Positions 30,740 to 38,971 of a DNA stretch of 64,000 nt are shown here, in pieces; position 1 is the stretch's first letter, and every line of letters begins with the position of its first letter. Below the pieces are notes generated by a model. It saw nothing but the letters and a program-made list of their open reading frames with translations. It searched no databases and had not been told where the DNA came from. Source of the DNA: Bacillota bacterium. Its GTDB lineage: Bacteria; Bacillota; Limnochordia; DTU087. A program made the position numbers and the translations under genes. Location of the stretch: the NCBI GenBank assembly GCA_012798695.1, contig JAAZMR010000028.1, positions 62,001-126,000 of the forward strand. The letters are read 5' to 3'.

Positions 30740-30751
30740 CCCAGGCGGTTG

Positions 30752-30769
30752 TTTTGACCTTTATTGACC
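30752..30769 (-). promoter_or_regulatory. CtsR operator
   Basis: Minus-strand GGTCAATAAAGGTCAAAA matches the CtsR heptad direct repeat (RGTCAAA-NAN-RGTCAAA) with a 10-base period. It lies just downstream of the ctsR -10 box, so it implies autorepression of ctsR-mcsA-mcsB-clpC. Confidence 0.92.
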
Positions 30770-30779
30770 ATCCGTGTTT

Positions 30780-30809
30780 ATTATACCAGGTGGGGCAGCC
30801 ATTATTCAA
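30780..30809 (-). promoter_or_regulatory. Sigma-A promoter of ctsR-mcsA-mcsB-clpC
   Basis: Minus-strand TTGAAT (30804-30809) and perfect TATAAT (30780-30785) with an 18-base spacer; the CtsR operator covers the start region. Confidence 0.85.
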
Positions 30810-30910
30810 CCCAGCTATTGGATAAGGACAACCCAGGGCACCCCAGAATGGCCGGCCTGGCTCTGATATCCGAAGCATTGCGCAAGATCAGTCCCGAATC
30901 CTCCTTTTTT

Positions 30911-30928
30911 GGTCAGGAAAGGTCAAGG
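30911..30928 (+). promoter_or_regulatory. Possible second CtsR operator upstream of spmA
   Basis: Plus-strand GGTCAGGAAAGGTCAAGG repeats GGTCA with the same 10-base period as the CtsR box 150 bases away, but in the opposite orientation. The half sites are less perfect at their 3' ends. It lies 90 bases before spmA. It could tie spmAB to heat shock or help repress ctsR from a distance. Confidence 0.5.
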
Positions 30929-31018
30929 TTAGGGGTGAAAGTATATCAGAGCAATAATATGTCAACACACCAACATGATACTTTCTGATCAGCATAAGTA
31001 TTAGCGGGGGGGATGCAT

Positions 31019-31606
31019 ATGATCAACTGGATCTGGTTTCTGCTCTTGGCCGGCGGTATCGGCCTTGCCGCCTATAACAATGGAGCGCCTCTAGTTACCG
31101 ATGCAATCCTAGAAGCAGCTGCTGATGCCATCACTCTAGTCATTGGACTTTTGGGGTTGATCTCATTTTGGTCTGGGCTGATGGAAATAGTCGAAAGAGC
31201 CGGCCTTACTGCTCTTCTGGCTAGAGCTTTGCGACCTCTGACGACTCGGCTTTTTCCAGAGGTACCACCAGACCACAGTGCAATGGGAGCCATTATTCTG
31301 AGCATAAGTGCCAATCTCCTGGGCATAGGCAACGCGGCTACTCCTTTAGGGATTAAGGCTATGGAGAGACTCGATGAGCTAAACCCAAAGCCGGGGACAG
31401 CTACTGATGCCATGTGTACCTTTGTAGCTCTCACCACCTCTTCTCTGACCATCATCCCCATTACTGTGATCGCCCTCAGAGCCACAGCGGGGTCTCAGGA
31501 GCCCACCAGGATTATTGCTCCTACCTTAGTCGCCACTGCCTTGTCTACCCTGGCAGCTATTACGGCCGACTGGAGTTGGCGGCGGCTAAGTTCGAGAGGC
31601 CAATAA
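31019..31606 (+). CDS. spmA: Spore maturation protein A
   Basis: Nucleoside-recognition (Gate) family membrane protein needed for dehydration of the spore core. It has about four to five hydrophobic segments. Family motifs are ALVIGL-like LITLVIGLLGLISFWSGLM, GAIILSISANLLGIGNAATPLGIKAM split near residues 90-118, and TTSSLTIIPITVIALRA. The ATG at 31019 is six bases after GGGGGG; an ATG two codons upstream is too close. It is divergent from ctsR and followed by spmB. Confidence 0.94.
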   Translation: MINWIWFLLLAGGIGLAAYNNGAPLVTDAILEAAADAITLVIGLLGLISFWSGLMEIVERAGLTALLARALRPLTTRLFPEVPPDHSAMGAIILSISANLLGIGNAATPLGIKAMERLDELNPKPGTATDAMCTFVALTTSSLTIIPITVIALRATAGSQEPTRIIAPTLVATALSTLAAITADWSWRRLSSRGQ

Positions 31607-31720
31607 GGCTGCCACAGCATTAGCAGCTGTTGATAGGTACCAAGGCTTGCAGGTGCTTGTTATACTCGCCCAAATGGGCATTATCTCTCGGGTCGAGTAT
31701 GGTTTGAGGGGGGAACCAAT

Positions 31721-32260
31721 ATGCTGATCAAGATCATGGAGGCAATTAGCCGGTGGGCTATTCCCATAGTAGTCTTGGGTGTTCCGCTTTGGGGATTAAT
31801 GCGAGGGGTTAAAGTCTATGAAGCGTTTGTGGAAGGAGCTAAGCAAGGTCTACTGACAACTGTGCGGATTACACCTTACCTAATCGCGATGTTCGTGGCT
31901 ATTCGAGTTTTCCGGGTCGCCGGAGGGATGGCCTTGTTGGTCCGAGCATTGACTCCGATTACTGGCATTCTGTCCATTCCTCCAGAAGTAGTCCCCATGT
32001 TTATTATCCGCCCTCTTTCCGGGTCAGGAGCCCTGAGTATGCTTAGAGAATTGCTGACTACTCACGGTCCTGATTCTTTGGTGGGCCTAATGGCCTCCAC
32101 CATACAGGGCAGTACTGAGACTACCTTTTACGTCATCACCATCTACTTTGGGGCAGTCAATATTACCCGAGTCAGGCATTCCTTGCCTATTGGTCTCTGG
32201 GCAGATTTCATCGGTTTTGTGGCCGCTGCCTATGCTTGTATCTGGCTGTTTGCTCGCTGA
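31721..32260 (+). CDS. spmB: Spore maturation protein B
   Basis: Partner of SpmA in spore core dehydration, also of the nucleoside-recognition family. Motifs are YEAFVEGAKQGLLTTVRITPYLIAMFVAIRVFR split near residues 34-65, PEVVPMFIIRPLSGSGAL, and GSTETTFYVITIYFGAVNI. It has 179 residues, normal length. SD GAGGGGGG precedes the ATG. The 114-base gap to spmA contains an inverted repeat (ATACTCG...CGAGTAT) of unknown role. Confidence 0.94.
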   Translation: MLIKIMEAISRWAIPIVVLGVPLWGLMRGVKVYEAFVEGAKQGLLTTVRITPYLIAMFVAIRVFRVAGGMALLVRALTPITGILSIPPEVVPMFIIRPLSGSGALSMLRELLTTHGPDSLVGLMASTIQGSTETTFYVITIYFGAVNITRVRHSLPIGLWADFIGFVAAAYACIWLFAR

Positions 32261-32287
32261 TTTTGTTAATGGCCACATGGGCTTGGC

Positions 32288-32839
32288 TCAACCAGCCTGC
32301 TTTGCCTTTATCAGCGGTTCTTCGCCCAAAGAGCAAACTGCGTCTGATAGAGCCCATGCCCCACTAGCGACCTGAGAGACTAGGTTTGCCATGGGCTGAT
32401 CAATCATCTGACAGTATTGAGCTAAAGTGACAGGAATACATAATTCCCGTATTATTTGATAACCAGAGACAAAAGCCGAGAGCTCAATTTCAGAAGGTAC
32501 GGCAAACCAAGGTAGACCTCTTATGGCCTCCAGGTACTGAGGCCTAGCATCGAAATCCATTACATGCCCTAGTTCATGTGCCAACATGACAACGAGATAG
32601 GATAAGGAGCTATCCCCCAGATCAGGCAGCCATATACATAAGGTCCGATAATCCGGATGATACAGCCATTGTTCCTCTACCCTGCTGCCCAGGAATAATA
32701 CATCTAGCGATTCCGCCTTCTTGAGAAGCCGCTGTACATAAGTATTGTTGGGGAACAGATTCCTGACCGCCCTATCCTTACGTTCCGCCTCCTCTTGATG
32801 TTCGGCAATTAATGATGAACATCCTGACACTGATCGCAT
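32288..32839 (-). CDS. Putative HExxH zinc metallopeptidase, unknown family
   Basis: Not recognised as a named protein. The 183-residue sequence has an N-terminal hydrophilic half and a zincin motif AHELGHVMDFDARPQ near residue 90, followed about 30 residues later by SEIELSAFVSG, whose glutamate could be the third ligand, as in ImmA/IrrE-like domains. The opening CSSLIAEHQEEAERKDRAVRN is not a clear signal peptide, so it is probably cytoplasmic. It is convergent with spmB and has no operon partner. Proteolysis of a regulator is a guess. Confidence 0.6.
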   Translation of the reverse strand: MRSVSGCSSLIAEHQEEAERKDRAVRNLFPNNTYVQRLLKKAESLDVLFLGSRVEEQWLYHPDYRTLCIWLPDLGDSSLSYLVVMLAHELGHVMDFDARPQYLEAIRGLPWFAVPSEIELSAFVSGYQIIRELCIPVTLAQYCQMIDQPMANLVSQVASGAWALSDAVCSLGEEPLIKAKQAG

Positions 32840-33068
32840 AAAAATGCCTCCTCCAAGTTAAGGGTTATTCGTTGTTGGTTCTCCACCGTCACCTAGTCTC
32901 CTTGCGGTAAGTTCCGGCAGCCAACCCAACAAAAACACTGAGGCATCGGCTTCAGCCAACTCCAACTCCTGTTCTGGAAAAATGATGCAGACTAGCCAAA
33001 AGTATGCATAATATTGACCTTGGTTATCCATACTTAGAGTAAGACTAAGTGAGCAGGAGGAATCCCTG

Positions 33069-33224
33069 ATGCTGCATGACTCGGGCAAGAGGGCAGAACA
33101 AATCAAGGTGCTGCAAGAAGCCATAGAATCCATTGCTCAGCACCCCACCCTGGACTGCAAAGCAAAACAGCGAGGCATCCAACCTCTTCAACTGGCCTTA
33201 AGGCGATTGGCTGGTAAGGTATAG
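33069..33224 (+). CDS. Small 51-residue hypothetical protein
   Basis: A short frame of 51 codons that opens MLHDSGKRAEQIKVLQEAIE and ends LALRRLAGKV. It is hydrophilic, mostly helical and basic at the C-terminus. AGGAGGA lies seven bases before the ATG at 33069, a strong SD, and a TTGACC sits about 55 bases upstream without a clear -10. No family recognised. It stands alone between two minus-strand genes and ends just before the terminator of the inositol operon. Confidence 0.6.
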   Translation: MLHDSGKRAEQIKVLQEAIESIAQHPTLDCKAKQRGIQPLQLALRRLAGKV

Positions 33225-33246
33225 CTAAAGCTCAAATTGGCTCCCA

Positions 33247-33283
33247 CCAAAAGGCCTCACCCCCAATAACCGGAGGCGAGGCC
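33247..33283 (-). terminator. Rho-independent terminator of the inositol operon
   Basis: Minus-strand stem GGCCTCGCCTCC-GGTTATT-GGGGGTGAGGCC (12 bp, two G-U pairs) followed by TTTTGG, 55 bases after the iolG stop. It marks the 3' end of the nine-gene operon. Confidence 0.85.
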
Positions 33284-33337
33284 CATTGCGTTAAGGGTAT
33301 TCCCTTTTACTTGTCGGGTCAAGGAAGTCCAGCAGTT

Positions 33338-34360
33338 CTAACCAATCTCTGACAGCTTAACAGGCCGATTCTCTACAGCTGATTTTGCAGCAGCCATAGC
33401 GATTAGAAGAGACTGCAGGCCGTCTTCTCCGGTTACCGGAGGGACAGTGTTTGCCTTTACACAAGTGACGAAGTCATTCATTTCTTCTGCAAAAGAATCC
33501 ATATAACGCTCTAGGAAGAAATAGAGCGGTTTATCACTGATCACGCCATCTTTGTTGCTGACGGTGACCCGTGTAGGTGCTTCGTTCTGAGCGGCAGCAG
33601 CCCCCTTGGAGCCAAATACCTCTACCCGCTGGTCATAACCATAGACTGCCTGACGGCTGTTATCTATGGTACAGACAGCGCCATTGGCAAACTTGAGTAG
33701 TGTTACCGCTGTATCAAAGTCGCCGGCCTCCTTAATCTGCGGGTCAATCAATACATTACCTACGGCATAGACCTCGATTACGTCACTGCCTGTCAGATAA
33801 CGGGCCATGTCAAAATCGTGAATCGTCATATCCATAAAAATGCCACCGGAAACCTTCACATATTCCAAGGGAGGTGGTGCGGGATCCCGAGACGTAATAT
33901 TGACTATGTGCGGTTCACCGATTTCTCCGGATTCAACTAATTGGCGAATGTGCTTGAAGTTCCGATCAAAGCGGCGATTGAAACCGATCTGCAGTTTCGC
34001 CCCAGCCTTATCGACAGCTGCCAGAGCTTGCTTGGTTGCATCTAGTTTCTGGGCAATGGGTTTCTCACAGAAAATCTGTTTTCCCGCCCGGGCTGCTTCG
34101 ATTACATACTCTGCATGTGTACTGGTGGGTGAACAGATCACCACCGCATCGATCGTGGCATCATTGATCAGTTCTTTCGGCTCTGCTACTACCTTTTCAA
34201 TCCCATATTGAGCTGCCCATTGTTGCGTGTTCTCTACATCGATATCTGCGACTGCCACCACCAAGGCATCGGGCACTCTGTAAACTAGATTTTCAATATG
34301 AATTTTGCCAATTCGACCGGCACCGATAACACCAATACGCACCTTTCCATCACTGGCCAT
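33338..34360 (-). CDS. iolG: Inositol 2-dehydrogenase (Gfo/Idh/MocA family)
   Basis: Oxidises myo-inositol (or an isomer) to 2-keto-myo-inositol with NAD. The Rossmann fold opens RIGVIGAGRIGKIHIENLV; the family motif EKPIAQ lies near residue 100 and the catalytic segment GGIFMDMTIHDFDMARYL near 170-190 supplies Asp/His. It has 340 residues, normal. The ATG at 34360 is eight bases after AGGAG; one two codons upstream is too close. It follows iolE by 11 bases and is the last gene of the operon. Specificity within the family is inferred from context. Confidence 0.88.
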   Translation of the reverse strand: MASDGKVRIGVIGAGRIGKIHIENLVYRVPDALVVAVADIDVENTQQWAAQYGIEKVVAEPKELINDATIDAVVICSPTSTHAEYVIEAARAGKQIFCEKPIAQKLDATKQALAAVDKAGAKLQIGFNRRFDRNFKHIRQLVESGEIGEPHIVNITSRDPAPPPLEYVKVSGGIFMDMTIHDFDMARYLTGSDVIEVYAVGNVLIDPQIKEAGDFDTAVTLLKFANGAVCTIDNSRQAVYGYDQRVEVFGSKGAAAAQNEAPTRVTVSNKDGVISDKPLYFFLERYMDSFAEEMNDFVTCVKANTVPPVTGEDGLQSLLIAMAAAKSAVENRPVKLSEIG

Positions 34361-34371
34361 ATTCATCTCTC

Positions 34372-35268
34372 CTAAAAACCGAGTTGCTCTCGTAAGTATT
34401 CTCTAGCCTTAACTGCATACTCCAAAGGTGGAGCAAGGGCAGGATCTTGCTCAGCTTCTACGATAATCCAGCCTTTATAATCGATCTCGTCCAGTGCCTG
34501 AATAACCGGAGTGAAGTCAATCATCCCATCCCCGGGGACAGTGAATACTCCTTGCCTAACTGATTGCAGGAAACTCAACCCTTCATCAAACGATCTTTGC
34601 ATTATGGTGGGACGCAGGTCCTTGAAATGCACATGCTGGATGCGTGGACCAAAGGTCTTGACTATTTGCACGGGATCGCCGCCGGCAAACACTATGTGGC
34701 CCGTATCCAAAAGTAGATGAACCAACTCTGGATCAGTGAGCTCCATCAGTTTTTCTGTTTCGGCGAAGGTCTGGACTCCAGTGCCCATATGATGATGATA
34801 CACGATCTTCATATCCTTCTCCCTGGCCAACCGGCCCAGCTCTTCTAGACCCACAGCTAGCTTGTTCCACTCGGTCTCAGTAAAAACCGGCTTATTTTTG
34901 TGCAGGGGTACATCCATCTGGCCCTGTATGGATTTCCCCTGCTCAGAAACAACGATTACCTCAGCCCCCATGGCATGCAGAAAATCGCGATGTTCGATAA
35001 ACGCATCATAGGTTTCTTGCGGGTCTTTTGTGGTAAAATAAGCGCTAAACCAGGCGCTTGCAATGGAAAGGCCCCGTGGCTTGAGAGCCGCGGCCAATGT
35101 CTTAGGATCCCTGGGGTATTTGTTGCCGACCTCGCTGCCGACATAGCCCGCCTGTGCCATTTCATCTATGCATTGCTCGAACGAGATCTCGCCCCCTAGT
35201 TCAGGCATATCATCATTGGTCCAAGCGATTGGAGCTACACCCAGGCGTATATCACCTTGTCTCAACAT
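34372..35268 (-). CDS. iolE: Myo-inosose-2 dehydratase
   Basis: Dehydrates 2-keto-myo-inositol to 3D-(3,5/4)-trihydroxycyclohexane-1,2-dione. It is a xylose-isomerase-like TIM barrel. Landmarks are RLGVAPIAWTNDDMPELGG at the start, GYVGSEVGNKYP, YHHHMGTGVQTFAE, LLLDTGHIVFAGGDP and HVHFKDLR, which provide the metal-site Glu/Asp/His. The ATG at 35268 is six bases after GGGGGTG; the longer frame to 35295 adds atypical residues. It lies between iolD and iolG. Confidence 0.93.
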   Translation of the reverse strand: MLRQGDIRLGVAPIAWTNDDMPELGGEISFEQCIDEMAQAGYVGSEVGNKYPRDPKTLAAALKPRGLSIASAWFSAYFTTKDPQETYDAFIEHRDFLHAMGAEVIVVSEQGKSIQGQMDVPLHKNKPVFTETEWNKLAVGLEELGRLAREKDMKIVYHHHMGTGVQTFAETEKLMELTDPELVHLLLDTGHIVFAGGDPVQIVKTFGPRIQHVHFKDLRPTIMQRSFDEGLSFLQSVRQGVFTVPGDGMIDFTPVIQALDEIDYKGWIIVEAEQDPALAPPLEYAVKAREYLREQLGF

Positions 35269-35319
35269 TCCGAACACCCCCACATATTCGTTCACAACAA
35301 AACACCTGTACTACAAGGC

Positions 35320-37191
35320 TCACCATTTCCTGGCTCTCGTCAATACCTCTTCATGTTGAGCATGAGCTGCAGTCACCTGCACGTTATCTGAGATCTCTGC
35401 CACTCCCACCCGCCAATATGATTCATAGCCCTCTGAGTGGGTGCCCGGAATGACCTTGATATCGATTAGAGCTGCACCTTCCGCCTTTTGCGCTTTCTCT
35501 AAGGTCCCTCTCAAATCAGCCAAGTCAGTGACAGTATACGCACTGGCGCCAAGACTCCTGGCGATACCGGCGAAATCAACAGTGATATAATCACCATCAA
35601 GTCTGCCGCTAGCAGAACGATAGCGCAATTCATTGCCGAAACCAGCCTGACTGCCATGTTCCTTCTGCAAGCTCTGGATACACTGGAAACCACCATTATC
35701 AAACATGAGGATAGTGATCTTCCGCCCTTCCTGGACAGCAGTGAGCAGCTCCGAGTGCAGCATGAGAAAGCTGCCATCACTGACCATCGCATAGACATCC
35801 TTGTCAGGTTCTGCCATTTTGACGCCTAAAGCCCCGGCAATCTCATAGCCCATACAAGAAAAGCCATATTCCATATGGTAAGTTTTGATCCCCTTGGATC
35901 TCCACATACGATGTAAATCACCGGGCAGTCCCCCTGCGGCGGCTACAATGATATCGTTTTTTGTCAGGAAATCATTGACCACTCCCAAAGCTGTGGTCTG
36001 CATAATCCCATCCTTTGATTGCAGAGAATAGAGCCGATCGACTTCCTGGTTCCACTTCGCCTTGAGGTCAGCCAGATAGTCTGCGCTATATGCAGTCTTA
36101 TACCCCACCTCCTTCAAAGCTTGGGTGAGTGCCAGCAGACCTAATTTGGCGTCTGCTCCGAGGAAGGTAGATGACATTTTAAGACCATCGAAGGCACAGA
36201 CATTCATATTGAGAATCTCGACCTCGGGGTTTTGAAAAGCGGTTTTCGATGCTGTGGAGAAATCTGTTAATCTAGTGCCCACGGCGATAATCAGGTCTGC
36301 CTCTTTGGCCAGTCTATTGGCGGCCAACGTACCAGTAGTCCCCACTCCCCCCATGTTCAGGGGGTGATCCCAGGTGAGAATGCTCTTGCCGGCTTGAGTT
36401 ACCGTTATGGGGATCTGAAAGGCCTCGGCAAACTGCTGCAGCTCTTTTCCGGCCAGGGCATAGTGGACACCACCACCCGCAATAATCACGGGGTGCTGCT
36501 TGCCCTTAATCAACTGCACTGCTCGCTTGATACTGCCCTCAGAGGCCGGCCGTCGGTCAATATGCCATACCCGCTTAGCAAAAAACTCTATGGGATAGTC
36601 ATAAGCTTCACCTTGGACATCTTGGGGCAGGGCTAAGGTAACTGCACCGGTATCTGCCGGATCGGTGAGCACCCGCATGGCATTGAGGGCTGCAGTCATC
36701 ACCTGTTCCGGCCGCTGAATCCTGTCCCAATACCGACTGACTGCCTTAAAGGCATCATTAGCGGTAATAGTGTAATCATGGGGCATCTCCATTTGCTGCA
36801 AGACTGGGTCAGGTTGCCGGTCGGCAAAGATGTCTCCTGGTAATAGAAGAACTGGAATCCGATTAACTGTGGCAGTGGCGGCACCGGTCACCATATTCAG
36901 AGCTCCAGGCCCGATGGAACTGGTACAAGCCAAGATCCCAAGGCGGTTTTTCTGTTTAGCAAAGGCCGTGGCCGCATGTACCGCCCCTTGTTCATTATGT
37001 GCTTGATAATACCGTAGGGATAGACCCTCCGTGTTCTCTAGGGCTTCCCCGATTCCCAACAGGTTGCCATGACCAAAAATACCATAGACACCGTGGACAA
37101 ACTTATACTCCTGATCATCAAGTTCGACATACTGAGCATCTAGGAATCTAAGCAGTGCCTGGGCCATAGTTAACCTAATGGTCTTACTCAT
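35320..37191 (-). CDS. iolD: 3D-(3,5/4)-trihydroxycyclohexane-1,2-dione hydrolase
   Basis: Thiamine-diphosphate enzyme that opens the inositol ring to give 5-deoxy-D-glucuronate. N-terminal ThDP Pyr domain: VHGVYGIFGHGNLLGIGEAL and IGPGALNMVTGAA. Middle domain: KQHPVIIAGGGVHYA. The C-terminal PP domain has EYGFSCMGYEIAGALGVK and the magnesium-binding VSDGSFLM with downstream NGGFQCI. It has 623 residues, typical for IolD. SD AAGGAGG lies seven bases before the ATG. Its start overlaps the iolB stop by eight bases. Confidence 0.95.
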   Translation of the reverse strand: MSKTIRLTMAQALLRFLDAQYVELDDQEYKFVHGVYGIFGHGNLLGIGEALENTEGLSLRYYQAHNEQGAVHAATAFAKQKNRLGILACTSSIGPGALNMVTGAATATVNRIPVLLLPGDIFADRQPDPVLQQMEMPHDYTITANDAFKAVSRYWDRIQRPEQVMTAALNAMRVLTDPADTGAVTLALPQDVQGEAYDYPIEFFAKRVWHIDRRPASEGSIKRAVQLIKGKQHPVIIAGGGVHYALAGKELQQFAEAFQIPITVTQAGKSILTWDHPLNMGGVGTTGTLAANRLAKEADLIIAVGTRLTDFSTASKTAFQNPEVEILNMNVCAFDGLKMSSTFLGADAKLGLLALTQALKEVGYKTAYSADYLADLKAKWNQEVDRLYSLQSKDGIMQTTALGVVNDFLTKNDIIVAAAGGLPGDLHRMWRSKGIKTYHMEYGFSCMGYEIAGALGVKMAEPDKDVYAMVSDGSFLMLHSELLTAVQEGRKITILMFDNGGFQCIQSLQKEHGSQAGFGNELRYRSASGRLDGDYITVDFAGIARSLGASAYTVTDLADLRGTLEKAQKAEGAALIDIKVIPGTHSEGYESYWRVGVAEISDNVQVTAAHAQHEEVLTRARKW

Positions 37192-37990
37192 GATCTTGCC
37201 TCCTTTCAGGAAACATCACCGCTTCTTCTTCCATCACCCATTTATGCTCTGGAACAAAGGTCGGTACACCATAAGGGTTATCATCCAGGTGCCGGATCAC
37301 CCAGATATAGTACATGGCATAACCCGGAGCCGTAATATGGGGATGTACTTTGCTATCGAGAATCTTGACTGAGTCATGATCAGTCAAGAGATAAGCTTCA
37401 TCCCCAATGATGCCCACTCCAAACCCGTGGCTAGGCAGGAACCGGTAATGATAGATCTCCGGTTGGGGATGATGGTGAGGTGGATAGCTCGACCACTTCC
37501 CGGGAAAGTCCACTACTTCACCTACAACCAAGTTAGAATAAGGAGCATTGGTCTTGTCAAAGATAGTCCTGACAATCCTCGTGGAGGTTTCCTGCATGGT
37601 GCCCTTGCCTCGTTCTTCACTACGGGTATCTGTCGCACTATAGAATCTCGGGACAAACTTCACATCACCACTGGTACGTGTGATGTTTAACTCCACATCG
37701 GTATGAGCTGTGATCTTGAGTGCCACATTGGGAGGCAAGTGTAGACAGCTGGGATTGTCGTGAAATAGGGATTCCCTTTCAGCGTGCTGCTCTTCTCCAT
37801 CGAAACTAAATGTGACAGAACCGGTCATGAGCAGCCATGCGCTCTCCTTAGGGCTCTTTTCTTCGTGGACTTCACCGGCCCGCAGCCGTAGGAAGCCGAA
37901 GTCCATCATAGTATTGGCCTGGGCCTCATCCTCAGTAGTAACCGTTGTGTAACCCCACTTGAATGGACCTTTCGCTTTTAAATGATACAA
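37184..37990 (-). CDS. iolB: 5-deoxy-glucuronate isomerase
   Basis: Cupin enzyme converting 5-deoxy-D-glucuronate to 5-dehydro-2-deoxy-D-gluconate (DKG). The double-cupin fold shows the metal motif SSYPPHHHPQPEIYHYRF near residue 165-180 and the late KVHPHITAPGYAMYYIWVIRH. Length 268 is normal. TTG 37990 is eight bases after GGAGG. It is immediately downstream of the split transketolase genes, with 12 bases between them. In the known pathway DKG is next phosphorylated by IolC, but no iolC is in the operon. Confidence 0.94.
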   Translation of the reverse strand: MYHLKAKGPFKWGYTTVTTEDEAQANTMMDFGFLRLRAGEVHEEKSPKESAWLLMTGSVTFSFDGEEQHAERESLFHDNPSCLHLPPNVALKITAHTDVELNITRTSGDVKFVPRFYSATDTRSEERGKGTMQETSTRIVRTIFDKTNAPYSNLVVGEVVDFPGKWSSYPPHHHPQPEIYHYRFLPSHGFGVGIIGDEAYLLTDHDSVKILDSKVHPHITAPGYAMYYIWVIRHLDDNPYGVPTFVPEHKWVMEEEAVMFPERRQDHE

Positions 37991-38002
37991 AACACAGCCT
38001 CC

Positions 38003-38971
38003 TTAGTTCTTTTTATGCAATACCTTTTGCACACTATCGACTATGGCATCAGCCGTCAATCCAAAACGCTGCTTTAGGTAAGCGACATCTCCCACTTCAC
38101 CAAAGAGATCGCGGACTCCCACTCTCTCCATGACCACTGGGTGTTTTTCTGTCAACACTTCCGCTACAGCTGAACCTAAGCCGTTAATAATGCTGTGATT
38201 CTCTGCCGTAACGACTGCTCCGGTCTTCTGAGCACAGCTAATCACCAAGTCTTTGTCAATGGGCTTAAGTGTGAAGATGTTGACTACCATGGCTGAAATA
38301 CCTTGCTGGTCAAGAATATCTGCTGCATCTAATGCCTCAGCTACCATGATGCCGATCGCAAAGATGGTGACATCCTTGCCCTCCCGTAAAAGAGCCCCTT
38401 TGCCGATAGTAAATTCCGATCCTTCCTTATAGATACGAATAGGATTTTTCCTAGCTATGCGGATATAAAAGGGCCCTGGTGTATCAATAACTTGAGGAAG
38501 GATCGCTTTGACCATAGTGTTATCAACTGGTTCAACTACAGTCATAGTGGGGATAGAGCGCATGATTCCCAGATCGTCAAAGGGCATATGAGTGCCACCA
38601 TTATAGGCCGCAGTGATACCAGGATCAGTCCCCACTATCTTGGCATTAAGCTGTGCATAGGCTATGGATACATAGATCTGATCTAGTGCTCTGCGGGAAG
38701 CGAAACAAGCAAATGTATGGCAGAAAGGTACTTTGCCTGTGGCGGAAAGCCCACCGGCAATACCGATCATATTGGCTTCTTGTACTCCGACATTGATAGA
38801 CCTATCCGGATAGGCCTCCTGGAAAGCGATGGTCCCATTAGAGTGCATCAAATCCGCGTCCAAGACAACGATACGCTCATCCTTTGCTGCCTGCTCTAAT
38901 AGGTGTGCCATATATACGTCCTTCATTTGAAGTTCATCAGGGATGCGTTGATCTACTAAGTTCGCCTTCAA
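38003..38971 (-). CDS. Transketolase, C-terminal subunit (split type)
   Basis: Carries the pyrimidine-binding and C-terminal domains of a two-chain thiamine-diphosphate transketolase. Motifs: IVVLDADLMHSNGTIAFQ, SINVGVQEANMIGIAGGLS (ThDP Glu), FACFASRRALDQI, and NGGTHMPFDDLGIMRSIP, where relatives show G-x-SHQ-x-x-ED. The Arg near FYIRIARKNP is retained. Several residues of the substrate channel look unlike standard enzymes (DLMHSNG in place of DLSGSTKT; THMP in place of SHQA). It overlaps the N-terminal subunit gene by four bases. Context suggests it may act on DKG, the IolB product (inference). Confidence 0.88.
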   Translation of the reverse strand: MKANLVDQRIPDELQMKDVYMAHLLEQAAKDERIVVLDADLMHSNGTIAFQEAYPDRSINVGVQEANMIGIAGGLSATGKVPFCHTFACFASRRALDQIYVSIAYAQLNAKIVGTDPGITAAYNGGTHMPFDDLGIMRSIPTMTVVEPVDNTMVKAILPQVIDTPGPFYIRIARKNPIRIYKEGSEFTIGKGALLREGKDVTIFAIGIMVAEALDAADILDQQGISAMVVNIFTLKPIDKDLVISCAQKTGAVVTAENHSIINGLGSAVAEVLTEKHPVVMERVGVRDLFGEVGDVAYLKQRFGLTADAIVDSVQKVLHKKN

